Below, piece by piece: positions 1 to 7,827 of a DNA stretch of 64,000 nt. The stretch comes from Actinoplanes cyaneus (lineage in GTDB: Bacteria; Actinomycetota; Actinomycetes; Mycobacteriales; Micromonosporaceae). Positions within the stretch are counted from its first letter, which is position 1. Every line of letters begins with the position of its first letter. The notes under the pieces were generated by a model. That model worked only from the letters and a program-made list of their open reading frames with translations, was not told where the DNA came from and did no database searches. Position numbers and translations under genes: made by a program. The stretch is taken from the NCBI RefSeq assembly GCF_016862095.1, contig NZ_BOMH01000051.1, forward strand, positions 62,001 to 126,000, read 5' to 3'.

Positions 1-67
1 GCGACACGATGGGGTGAGGCGTAGCTGACAGGGCGGGCACAGGCGCGGCAAAAGGAGCGGTTCTAGC

Positions 68-1216
68 GTGAGCGCGCGGCTGAGCGGCCGCTTTGCGCGA
101 GCGTTGGAGGAGCCGGTGGCCGAGGCAGAAGTCGCGGGACGGGATCGCTATTTCGATCTGCTGAGAGTGCTGGCGATCGTGCGCGTCTCGGTGTTTCACA
201 TGTTCCCGTTCGCCGTGCTGGAGCTGGCTTTTCCGTCCATGGGGGTGATGTTCGCGCTGGGCGGCTCGCTGATGGCGAACTCGCTGGCGCGGCACGGGGC
301 GGGGCGGGTGATCTACGGCCGGGTGCGGCGCCTGCTGCCGGCGCTCTGGGTGCTCGGCGCGGTCGTCGTGCCGGCGATGTTCCTGGTCGGCTGGGAGCAG
401 CGGCCGGCGCTGTGGCACCTGGTGGCGTGGATCGTGCCGTTCGCGGACCCGCCGGCGAGCACGTTCGGCGAGCAGGCCGCCGAGGTGTTGTGGTACCTCG
501 TGACCTATCTGTGGCTCGTCGCGCTCTCGCCGATGATGCTGTGGGTCTACCGCCGGGCGCGCCCGCTCGCCATTCTGGCGCCGATCGTCGCACTCGTCGC
601 CATGCCGTTGATCCCGGTCGATGCCGTACAGGAGGTCGGCACCGATCTTCTGACTTTCGCGGCGTGCTGGATGCTCGGTTTCGCGCATCGGGACGGCACG
701 CTGCGGCGCCTTCCCGGGTTCCTCGTCGCGATCCTCGGCGTGGCCGGTGTGGCCGGCGGACTGGCGTGGAGTCAGCTGCATCCGGAGGCGGGGGGAATCA
801 AAGACCTTCCGATGGCGTACGCCGTCTACAACGCCGGTTTCGTCGTCGTGCTGCTGCGCTGGCGGCCGCGGATGGATTGGCTGATCAATCGCACCGGGCT
901 GGACAGCTGGGTGTCGCTGATCAACTCCCGTGCGGTGACGATCTACCTCTGGAACAACGTGGCGATCGCGCTCTGCTACCCGGTCGGCGACGCGCTCGAG
1001 GTGTGGCGGCTCGGGAGGTTCTTCGAGGCCGGGTACGTGGCGATCGCCCTCGCGCTGCTGGCCGACGCAGTGTTGATCTTCGGCTGGGTGGAGGACCTGG
1101 CGGCCCGGCGGCGGTTGCGGTTCCTGCCCTGGCCGAGCCGTCCGGTGCGGGAGGCGGCGCCATCCGTGGCCGGCGCCGGAACGATCTACCGGGCGTCCGC
1201 GATGGCGGGAGGCTGA
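68..1216 (+). CDS. Acyltransferase-3 family membrane protein
   Basis: Predicted polytopic membrane O-acyltransferase of the acyltransferase-3 (OafA/YrhL-like) family, which transfers acyl groups to sugars, glycans or antibiotics at the cytoplasmic membrane. About residue 25 begins RDRYFDLLRVLAIVR, containing the family signature R33-x10-H44, where the His is the likely catalytic residue. About ten hydrophobic segments follow, and 382 residues is normal for the family. The GTG start has AAGGAG ten bases upstream at 52-57. The C-terminus is Arg/Pro-rich and cytoplasmic. The acceptor cannot be told from the sequence. A second family member lies at 21976-23133, but the two are not close copies. 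Confidence 0.85.
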   Translation: MSARLSGRFARALEEPVAEAEVAGRDRYFDLLRVLAIVRVSVFHMFPFAVLELAFPSMGVMFALGGSLMANSLARHGAGRVIYGRVRRLLPALWVLGAVVVPAMFLVGWEQRPALWHLVAWIVPFADPPASTFGEQAAEVLWYLVTYLWLVALSPMMLWVYRRARPLAILAPIVALVAMPLIPVDAVQEVGTDLLTFAACWMLGFAHRDGTLRRLPGFLVAILGVAGVAGGLAWSQLHPEAGGIKDLPMAYAVYNAGFVVVLLRWRPRMDWLINRTGLDSWVSLINSRAVTIYLWNNVAIALCYPVGDALEVWRLGRFFEAGYVAIALALLADAVLIFGWVEDLAARRRLRFLPWPSRPVREAAPSVAGAGTIYRASAMAGG

Positions 1217-1282
1217 CGTGGAGTCGCTGACCGGCCGCGAGCGTGACCGTGGCCGAGCGGGGTCGGCGGCGTTCGTGATTAC

Positions 1283-1317
1283 CTGTCACATGAGCCCGGG
1301 CGACGTAGGGGTGACAG
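1283..1317 (+). promoter_or_regulatory. Inverted repeat before the DGPF/ECF42 operon
   Basis: CTGTCAC (1283-1289) and GTGACAG (1311-1317) form perfect 7-bp inverted arms 21 bases apart, 25 bases before the DGPF start. TGTCAC resembles an ECF-type -35 element, and ECF42 factors are known to control their own DGPF operons. No -10 at ideal spacing is clear. Either an operator or part of the promoter. Confidence 0.35.
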
Positions 1318-1341
1318 CAACCACGAGAAACGGAGACTCCG

Positions 1342-1662
1342 ATGCGTTACCTGATGCTCTCGAAGATGCAGGACACCCAGCCCGACGAGAAGCTGTTCGC
1401 GGACATGGCCGCGTTCATCGAGGAGATGACCGCGTCCGGCGTGCTGCTGGCGACCGGTGGCCTCGACCCGGCCGGCTTCAAGATCGAGTCGAGCGGCGAC
1501 GACGTGACGATCACTGACGGGCCGTTCACCGAGGCCAAGGAGGCGGTCGGCGGGTTCGCACTGGTCGAGGTGCGGTCGCGGGACGAGGCGATCGAGCTCG
1601 GCCGGCGCTTCCGCAAGATCGTCGGGGACGGGGAGAGCGTGATCCACCAGGTGTTCGGCTGA
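1342..1662 (+). CDS. DGPF/YCII-domain protein, ECF42 partner
   Basis: A 106-residue single-domain protein of the YCII/DGPF superfamily. The namesake stretch is visible as DGPFTEAKE at about residues 60-68, after a compact alpha/beta start (MRYLMLSK). DGPF proteins are the standard genomic partners and usual regulatory targets of ECF42 sigma factors, and their biochemical activity is unsettled. GGAG at 1331-1334 supports the ATG. The stop lies four bases before the GTG of the sigma factor gene, so the two are almost certainly one transcript. The call rests on the motif and on this context. Confidence 0.9.
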   Translation: MRYLMLSKMQDTQPDEKLFADMAAFIEEMTASGVLLATGGLDPAGFKIESSGDDVTITDGPFTEAKEAVGGFALVEVRSRDEAIELGRRFRKIVGDGESVIHQVFG

Positions 1663-1666
1663 GCTT

Positions 1667-3562
1667 GTGATCGATGCCCGGGCCACGGTCGGCGTCGTCT
1701 GGAAGCAGGAGTCCGCGCGCATCGTCGCCGCGCTCCTGCGGATGGTCCACGACGTCGGCCTGGCCGAGGAGCTCGCGCATGACGCCCTGGTCACGGCCAT
1801 GGAACGGTGGCCGGCCGAGGGCGTCCCGGACAATCCCGGCGCCTGGCTGACGACCGTCGCGCGGCGCAGGGCCGTCGATCACCTGCGGCGTTCCCGCCGA
1901 TTCGACAGTACGGACCTCGAGCCCCCCGACGTCGCCGAGCAGAGCGACGACGTGCTGCGGTTGATGTTCATCTCGTGTCATCCGGTGCTCGATCGACCGG
2001 CGCGTGCGGCTCTCACCCTGCGCGTCGTCGCGGGCTTGAGCGTGCCCGAGATCGCGCGCGCGTTCCTGATCGGGGAACCGGCTATCGCGCACCGGATCGC
2101 GGCCGCCAAACGAACCCTTTCCGCGTCCGGCGCCGCCTACGGACTTCCGTCCGGCGCGGAGCTGAGCGGGCGGCTCGCCTCGGTGCTGGAAGTCGTCTAC
2201 CTGGTGTTCAACGAGGGTTACGCGGCGACCTCCGGTGACGATCTGATGCGGCCCGGCCTGTGCCTGGAAGCCCTGCGGCTCGGCCGGTTGCTGGCGGAAC
2301 TGGCGCCGGACGAGCCGGAGGTGCACGGCCTCGTGGCGCTGATGGAGATCCAGCAGTCACGGTCGGCGGCCCGCACCGGAGCCCGCGGCGAGCCGGTCCA
2401 GTTGCACGAGCAGAACCGGGGGAGATGGGACCGGCTGCTGATCAACAGGGGCTTCGCGGCGATGCTGCGGGCCCGTGCGACGGGAGCCGCGAAGACCCCC
2501 GGGCCGTACGTGTTGCAGGCCGCGATCGCGGTGTGTCACGCCCAGGCGCGGACCGCTCAGGAGACCGACTGGGAGCGGATCGCGACACTCTACGAGGCAC
2601 TGGAACGGCTCCTGCCGACCCCCGTGGTCCGGTTGAACCGTGCCGTGGCGGTCGGGTTCGCGCGCGGGCCGCAAGCCGGGCTGGCGCTGGTGGACGCGTT
2701 ACGGGCGGATCCGGCACTGCGCGATTACCACCTGCTGCCCGGGGTCCGCGGCGACCTGCTGCTGCGGTCGGGACGCGGCGCCGAGGCTCGTACGGAATGG
2801 GAGCGGGCGGCCTCGCTGACCCGCAACGCCGCGGAACGGGACTTCCTGCGCGCCCGTGCCGCGACCGCCGGGACGGCTGGACGTGGACCGGAGCTGGGCG
2901 CGATGGTGGACGAGTTCCTGGCGGGGCTCGGATCGGGGACCGCCTCGGCGTACCGGAAATCGCTCGCCAGGATGCGCCGGGCCCTGGGCGAACGGATCTC
3001 CCTGACCACTCTGGATGCCGCCGGCGTAGCCGCGGTCGTCGCCTCGCTGTGGCCGGATGCGGCGCCGCGTGGCTGGAACCGGCATCTGGCGGCGTTCCGG
3101 TCCTTCGCGGCATGGGCAGGATTTCCGCAGCTGGCGGCGGAGTTGAAGAATCGGGCGCTGCCACCGGCCGGCGAGCCCGTGCCGGTGGATCCGCTTCTTC
3201 CGGTCCTCCGGATTCCTTCCGGTGTGCCATTGCGGGAACGGGTGTTGTGGCTGATGGTGCGGGAATCGGGGGCGCCGATCCGGGCGGTGCTCGCGCTCGA
3301 CGTGCAGGATCTGGACCTCGCCCGGCGGGCCGGGCCCGCGGTGGCCTGGCGGGAGCAGACCGCCGCGCTGCTGCCGGAGCTGATCGCGGGCCGGGCCCGC
3401 GGACCGCTCTTCCTCTCCGATCGGCGGCCGGGGCCGGCCCGGCGGCCCGGACCGGCCGACCTCTGCCCGGAGACCGGGCGGCGCAGGCTCTCCTACGAGC
3501 GGGCCGAGTACCTCTTCAAACGGGCGACCGGCCGGACGTTGCGAACTCTCCGCATGTCTTGA
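1667..3562 (+). CDS. ECF42 sigma factor with recombinase-like C-terminal extension
   Basis: A 631-residue protein. Residues ~10-80 are sigma region 2 (AEELAHDALVTAMERWP). Residues ~100-150 are region 4 with a helix-turn-helix (LSVPEIARAFLIGEPAIAHR). Residues ~165-400 are the long helical/TPR extension typical of ECF42 (EVVYLVFNEGYAA; LLINRGFAAML). ECF42 proteins usually end near 410-430. This one continues for ~220 residues that read like an actinobacterial tyrosine recombinase: a SAM-like segment (SGTASAYRKSLARMRRAL), then LRERVLWLMVRESGAPIRAVLALD and ETGRRRLSYERAEYLFK. The box-I Arg position appears to be Pro (SGAPIRAV), the HxLRH box is degenerate (TLRTLRMS), and the chain stops there, before any Tyr nucleophile. 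The extension is therefore probably inactive in recombination. The GTG start follows the DGPF stop by four bases. Confidence 0.85.
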   Translation: MIDARATVGVVWKQESARIVAALLRMVHDVGLAEELAHDALVTAMERWPAEGVPDNPGAWLTTVARRRAVDHLRRSRRFDSTDLEPPDVAEQSDDVLRLMFISCHPVLDRPARAALTLRVVAGLSVPEIARAFLIGEPAIAHRIAAAKRTLSASGAAYGLPSGAELSGRLASVLEVVYLVFNEGYAATSGDDLMRPGLCLEALRLGRLLAELAPDEPEVHGLVALMEIQQSRSAARTGARGEPVQLHEQNRGRWDRLLINRGFAAMLRARATGAAKTPGPYVLQAAIAVCHAQARTAQETDWERIATLYEALERLLPTPVVRLNRAVAVGFARGPQAGLALVDALRADPALRDYHLLPGVRGDLLLRSGRGAEARTEWERAASLTRNAAERDFLRARAATAGTAGRGPELGAMVDEFLAGLGSGTASAYRKSLARMRRALGERISLTTLDAAGVAAVVASLWPDAAPRGWNRHLAAFRSFAAWAGFPQLAAELKNRALPPAGEPVPVDPLLPVLRIPSGVPLRERVLWLMVRESGAPIRAVLALDVQDLDLARRAGPAVAWREQTAALLPELIAGRARGPLFLSDRRPGPARRPGPADLCPETGRRRLSYERAEYLFKRATGRTLRTLRMS

Positions 3563-3598
3563 CTCTGCCCCTGGGGCAGACCTCACTCTCGAGACATG
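3553..3598. repeat. Nested palindrome at the end of the ECF42 gene
   Basis: Outer arms CATGTCT (3553-3559) and AGACATG (3592-3598) enclose a second perfect pair TCTGCCCC (3564-3571) and GGGGCAGA (3573-3580) around one base. The structure begins inside the last three codons of the sigma gene and spans its stop. It may act as a terminator, although no T-tract follows. It also marks the exact point where the recombinase-like tail is cut short. Confidence 0.6.
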
Positions 3599-3763
3599 AG
3601 ATTCACGGCTTCGGATCGCAGCGCGGTTGCCGGCTCCGTCCGGCGTTCAGGGCACGGCCGCGGGTGCGGTGTCGGCCCTGGGCACCGGCTGGGGCCCGGC
3701 GGGCGCGCTGCGATCCGGTCGCGGCGCGGCGCCGCTTGTGCCGCCGGCCCCGCTGGTCCCGTC

Positions 3764-3856
3764 GGCCCCGCTGGCCGTGGCCCGCCCCGCTTGTCCCGTC
3801 GGCCCCGCTGGCCGTGGCCCGCCCCGCTTGTGCCGCCGGCCCCGCTGGCCGTGGCT
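3764..3856. repeat. 37-bp tandem repeat in convergent spacer
   Basis: Two full 37-bp units (3764-3800, 3801-3837) start GGCCCCGCTGGCCGTGG, followed by a partial third and preceded by a partial copy. They lie in the 455-bp spacer between the convergent ECF42 and acyl-CoA dehydrogenase genes (3563-4017). Open frames through the spacer give only Pro/Ala/Arg-rich low-complexity peptides. I see no gene there. Confidence 0.75.
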
Positions 3857-4017
3857 CGCTCGCTCGCTCGCCGTGATCCGCCCGCCGCGCTCGTGCCCCG
3901 CTGGCCGTGAAGCGCCCGCCGCGATCGTGGCTGGTCCCGATCGTGGCCGATCCCGGGCGTGCCGTTCAGCCGGGCGTGCCGTTCGGGGCGGCGTGGCGCT
4001 CAGCCGGGAGTGGGCTC

Positions 4018-5184
4018 TCAGCGGTAGGCGGAGTGGCCGGTCAGGGCCTGGCCGATGACCAGGGTGTGGATCTCCGACGTGCCCTCGTAGGTGAGGACTG
4101 ACTCCAGGTTGTTGGCGTGGCGAAGGGGGGAGTATTCGAGCGTGATGCCACTGCCGCCGAGGATCGTGCGGCACTCGCGGGCGATCGACAGCGCCTTGCG
4201 GACGTTGTTGAGCTTGCCGACGCTGACCTGGTGCGGCTTGATCGTGCCGGCGTCCTTCAACCGTCCCAGGTGGATGGCGAGCAGGGCGGCGGTGTTCAGG
4301 TCGACCGCCATGTTCGCCAGCTTCTCCTGGGTGAGCTGGAAAGCGGCGATCGGCCGGTCGAACTGCACGCGCGTGTTCGCGTAGTCCAGCGCGGTCTGCA
4401 CACAGTCGCGCGCGGCGCCGGTCGCTCCGAAGATGATGCCGAAACGGGCCTCGTTCAGGCAGCTCAGCGGTGCGCCGAGACTGCGTGCGCCGGGCAGGCG
4501 GGCGGAGTCCGGCAGACGCACCTCGTCCAGGATCAGCTCGCCGGTGATCGACGCGCGCAGTGACAGCTTCTGCTTGATCGTGCGCGTGGTGAACCCGGGC
4601 GTGCCCCGCGGGACGAGGAAGCCCCGGATGCCGTCCTCGGTCTGCGCCCAGACGGTGGCGATGTCCGCGATGCTGCCGTTGGTGATCCACATCTTGGTGC
4701 CGGTGAGGAGCCAGTCGTCGCCGTCACGGACCGCGCGGGTGCGCATGTTGGCCGGGTCGCTGCCGAAGTCGGGCTCGGTCAGCCCGAAGCACCCGATCGC
4801 CTCACCGGCCGCCATCCGGGGCAACCACTCCTGCTTCTGCTCCTCCGACCCGTACTTCCAGATCGAGAACATCGCGAGGGACCCTTGGACCGACACGAAG
4901 CTGCGCAGGCCGGAGTCACCGGCCTCCAACTCCAGACACGCCAGGCCGTACGCCACGGCGCTCGTCCCGGCGCATCCGTAGCCGTCCAGGTGCATACCGA
5001 GAACGCCCAGTTTGCCCAGTTCGGGCGCGAGCTCGCGAGGGAAGGTGCCGGCCTCGAACCACTCCGCCACATACGGGCGCACCCGGTCGGCGACGAATCG
5101 GCGGACGGTCTCCTGAATCTGCCGTTCCTCGTCGCTGAGCAGGCCGGCGACATCGAGCAGTTCCAGCGGGTCGGTGAGGGCCAT
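4018..5184 (-). CDS. gcdH: Glutaryl-CoA dehydrogenase-like acyl-CoA dehydrogenase
   Basis: A 388-residue FAD enzyme of the acyl-CoA dehydrogenase family. It probably oxidises and decarboxylates glutaryl-CoA to crotonyl-CoA in lysine/tryptophan breakdown. The family order is complete: an N-terminal helical domain (LLSDEERQIQETVRRFVADRV), a flavin-site segment (CFGLTEPDFGSDPANMRTRA) and a C-terminal four-helix bundle with the catalytic base Glu367 in TYEGTSEIH. The GSDPANM pattern and overall sequence favour the glutaryl-CoA branch over short- or medium-chain enzymes. No partner electron-transfer flavoprotein or CoA-transferase is adjacent, so the pathway is inferred from the family alone. It is divergent from the pseudopilin operon. 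Confidence 0.85.
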   Translation of the reverse strand: MALTDPLELLDVAGLLSDEERQIQETVRRFVADRVRPYVAEWFEAGTFPRELAPELGKLGVLGMHLDGYGCAGTSAVAYGLACLELEAGDSGLRSFVSVQGSLAMFSIWKYGSEEQKQEWLPRMAAGEAIGCFGLTEPDFGSDPANMRTRAVRDGDDWLLTGTKMWITNGSIADIATVWAQTEDGIRGFLVPRGTPGFTTRTIKQKLSLRASITGELILDEVRLPDSARLPGARSLGAPLSCLNEARFGIIFGATGAARDCVQTALDYANTRVQFDRPIAAFQLTQEKLANMAVDLNTAALLAIHLGRLKDAGTIKPHQVSVGKLNNVRKALSIARECRTILGGSGITLEYSPLRHANNLESVLTYEGTSEIHTLVIGQALTGHSAYR

Positions 5185-5203
5185 GCGTCCTCCAGAGGTT
5201 TGC

Positions 5204-5237
5204 GGCGCGCCCGATTCAGCGATGGTACGGGCGCGCC
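5204..5237. promoter_or_regulatory. 9-bp inverted repeat in divergent spacer
   Basis: GGCGCGCCC (5204-5212) and GGGCGCGCC (5229-5237) are perfect arms 16 bases apart, just upstream of the acyl-CoA dehydrogenase start at 5184 and ahead of the pseudopilin operon. A plausible operator for one or both genes. No regulator is assigned. Confidence 0.35.
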
Positions 5238-5345
5238 CGGGTCATTGCGGTGGCACTGCTTCTCCATTTCGCTTCCGGCCTGCCGATAGTGCCTGTTGGC
5301 AGGGCTTTCCCCGCGGGGATGCCGGAAGATCGGGTGAGGAGTGAG

Positions 5346-7121
5346 ATGCGCGGCCAACCGCCTGACCGTCGCATGGACGAGGGTTTCACGCTGGTCGAGG
5401 TCCTTGTGGCGTTGGCTGTGATCAGCATCGCCATGGCCGGGCTGGGTGCCTTCTTCGTCAACGGTGCGCTGACCGTCGCTCAGCAGCGGGATCAGCGCTA
5501 TGCGGTGCGGCTGGCGAGCAACGCGCTGGAGCAGGTCCGCGCCCTCGAGGGGTCCGCCCTGCTCGACGGCCGTGGCCAGGTGAGCGTCGACCAGCAGTGG
5601 GCGGACCTGCAGGCCGGGCCCTTCAAGGACAAGCTGAAGCCGTACTTGGCGACCATGTCGCAGGAGGGCAACAAAGGCAGCACCGAGGGCCAGAACGCGG
5701 CGCTCCCGACCGTGTCGAAAACCCTGACCGTGGACGGCCTCACCTTCCAGCAGAGCATCCTCGTCGGCAAATGCGAGGTCTACGTGACCCGCACCGACGA
5801 CTGCGTCAGGCCGCTCGACGAGCTCGATCCCAAGCGCCCCACCGACAGCACCTCGATCTTGGAGTACTTCCGGGTGGTGGTGCTGGAGACCTGGCAGCAC
5901 AAGAGCTGCACCGCAACCGGCGGCCAGTGCGCGTACCTCGCCTCGACCCTGGTCTCCAGCAAGAACGACGACGCCAAGTACAGCTCCACGCGAGCCATCC
6001 CGAAGATCCGGCCGCCGGACATGCGGCTGTTCTTCCGCGGCGTCCCCGCCACCGTCGCCGACGGCAACGTCGTCTACATGAAGGCCACTGGCGGCAACCT
6101 GCCCAACAGTTGGAGCGCCGTCAAACTGCCCGACGGGCTCGGCATCAACGCGTCGACCGGTGTCGTCTCCGGGACGCCGACGAAGGCCGGCGTCTGGACT
6201 TACGCCACCACCGGCACGTACGTCAAGGTGGTGGAGAGCGTGCCGCCGGTCGGAACGCTGTCGCCCCGCTCGGACACCGACCAGGCGCTCGGCACCAAGT
6301 GGCAGGTGATCGAGCGGCCGAGTCTCGCGGTGCCCGCGCCGGTGAGCCACGTCGGCGACCCGGTCGCCCTCCCGGCGATCGTCGTCGACAAGACCAACAG
6401 CGCGGTGTCCTACAAGTTCGCGCTCGACACCGCCCTTCCGGCCGGACTGACCTTCGACGCGACCACCGGTGCGATCACCGGCACGGCCACCACCGGCTAC
6501 ACCGCGAGCATCACTGTCACCGCCAGCACCACCACCATCGACCAGCCGTTCAAGCTGACGTTTACCCACACCGTGCTGCAGCCGCTGACTCTGCAGCCGA
6601 TCCCCGACCAGCAGGTCGACCTGCTGGCGACGGTCAACCTGGCCACGACCGCCGCGGGTGGCGACGGCAAGTACACGTTCTCCGCGACCGGTCTGCCGGC
6701 CGAGCTGAGCATCAATCCTGCCACCGGGGTGATCTCCGGCGGGCCGGTCCTCATCGGCGGCCGGTACCTGCCGACAGTCACGGTGAAGGACGGGACCGGC
6801 GCGACGGTGAACGCCGGCTTCGTGATGCAGGTGGGCTCGCTCACCGCCACGCTGCAGTTCACCTCGCCCGGTGCCGTGGTGACCTCGACGTCGCTGCAGT
6901 CGGTGACGCTGACGGTCGCGACGAACGCCGACGCCATCGGCGTCAAGGTCAACAACATCGACGCCACCGGCCTGCCGCTCGGCGTCACCCTGAGCGGGAA
7001 GGGCGACAAGATCAGCGGTAAACCGACCCTGCCGGGCATCTACACCGTCACGCTGCAGGCGACCACCAGCGGCAAGGACACGCAGACCGCCAGGTACACC
7101 TTCGTGTGGACCGTCCTGTGA
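5346..7121 (+). CDS. Pseudopilin with putative Ig (He_PIG-like) repeats
   Basis: A 591-residue protein beginning with a class-III (type IV pilin) leader: a short charged peptide, then EGFTLVEVLVALAVISIA, with cleavage expected after Gly and the assembly Glu at mature position 5. The body after about residue 230 contains several copies of a He_PIG-like pattern: LPDGLGINASTGVVSGTP, LPAGLTFDATTGAITGTA, LPAELSINPATGVISGG and a weaker last copy. Such Ig-like domains are common in bacterial surface adhesins. The ATG at 5346 has GGAG at 5338-5341. The longer frame from GTG 5250 lacks an RBS. It heads an operon of three pilin-like genes and probably forms a large minor pilin or tip subunit exposed outside the cell. 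Confidence 0.8.
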   Translation: MRGQPPDRRMDEGFTLVEVLVALAVISIAMAGLGAFFVNGALTVAQQRDQRYAVRLASNALEQVRALEGSALLDGRGQVSVDQQWADLQAGPFKDKLKPYLATMSQEGNKGSTEGQNAALPTVSKTLTVDGLTFQQSILVGKCEVYVTRTDDCVRPLDELDPKRPTDSTSILEYFRVVVLETWQHKSCTATGGQCAYLASTLVSSKNDDAKYSSTRAIPKIRPPDMRLFFRGVPATVADGNVVYMKATGGNLPNSWSAVKLPDGLGINASTGVVSGTPTKAGVWTYATTGTYVKVVESVPPVGTLSPRSDTDQALGTKWQVIERPSLAVPAPVSHVGDPVALPAIVVDKTNSAVSYKFALDTALPAGLTFDATTGAITGTATTGYTASITVTASTTTIDQPFKLTFTHTVLQPLTLQPIPDQQVDLLATVNLATTAAGGDGKYTFSATGLPAELSINPATGVISGGPVLIGGRYLPTVTVKDGTGATVNAGFVMQVGSLTATLQFTSPGAVVTSTSLQSVTLTVATNADAIGVKVNNIDATGLPLGVTLSGKGDKISGKPTLPGIYTVTLQATTSGKDTQTARYTFVWTVL

Positions 7122-7138
7122 GCCGGGGAGGTGCCTGG

Positions 7139-7825
7139 ATGCGACGGTGGAAGCGCCGCGACGACCATGGGTTCTCGCTGATGGAGGTCCTGGTGACGAC
7201 CGGGATCATGTCGGTCGTGACGCTCACGGCGGTGACCGCGATCATCCAGATCTACTCCGGCACCAAGCAGATCGAGCAGAACTCGGTCACCGGGGACCAG
7301 CTCGACATCAGCTTCAACCGGCTGGACCGGGAGTTGCGCTACGCGACGTACGTGTCCCCGGTGGGATCCCCCGCGGGAGTCACGACCCGGTTCTACCTGG
7401 AGTTCGCGATCCCGCGGGAGAAGCCGGACACGCCCAAGCGGTGCCGGCAGCTGCTGTTCGACACCGACAAGAAGGTCCTGACGATGCGGAGCTGGGACCT
7501 GGGCAGCACGCCGCCCGCGGCGTCGACCCTCGCCACCGACGTGGCGCTGGACGGCACCCCCAAGCCGTTCGAGGTCTACCTGCCGGGTGACGCGCCGTGG
7601 AAGACCGCGAGCGCCGGGACCACCGGGGTCGGCACCCAGTTCACCGCGAAGTATCTGATGGTCCGCGTGCATTTCAAGGTCACGGCAGGCGACGTCACGC
7701 AGCGGTTCGACAACGCCTTCACCACGCAGAACATCGGCGAGGAGAACGACCTCGACGGCAAGGACGACAACCCCGAGAAGATCGATGTGACGCTCCAGCA
7801 GTGCAGCAACGTAGGGAGGCCGTAG
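7139..7825 (+). CDS. Prepilin-like protein (PilW/PilV type)
   Basis: A 228-residue minor pilin-like protein. The leader RRWKRRDDHG is followed by FSLMEVLVTTGIMSVVTLTAV, a canonical prepilin N-terminus with Glu at mature position 5, then a helical stalk (LDISFNRLDRELRYATYV) and a beta-rich globular part containing Cys. The ATG at 7139 is chosen because GGGGAGG lies at 7125-7131. A GTG at 7118 overlapping the preceding stop is possible but has no RBS. It sits 17 bases after the first pilin gene and 2 bases before the third, so one transcript is expected. No pilus ATPase, peptidase or platform protein is in the window. Confidence 0.8.
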   Translation: MRRWKRRDDHGFSLMEVLVTTGIMSVVTLTAVTAIIQIYSGTKQIEQNSVTGDQLDISFNRLDRELRYATYVSPVGSPAGVTTRFYLEFAIPREKPDTPKRCRQLLFDTDKKVLTMRSWDLGSTPPAASTLATDVALDGTPKPFEVYLPGDAPWKTASAGTTGVGTQFTAKYLMVRVHFKVTAGDVTQRFDNAFTTQNIGEENDLDGKDDNPEKIDVTLQQCSNVGRP

Positions 7826-7827
7826 CC

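Noticed and set aside
3596..4058. Small Pro/Ala/Arg-rich proteins in the convergent spacer
   Set aside because: The peptides follow the 37-bp repeat and change identity in every frame. No RBS or conserved feature seen.
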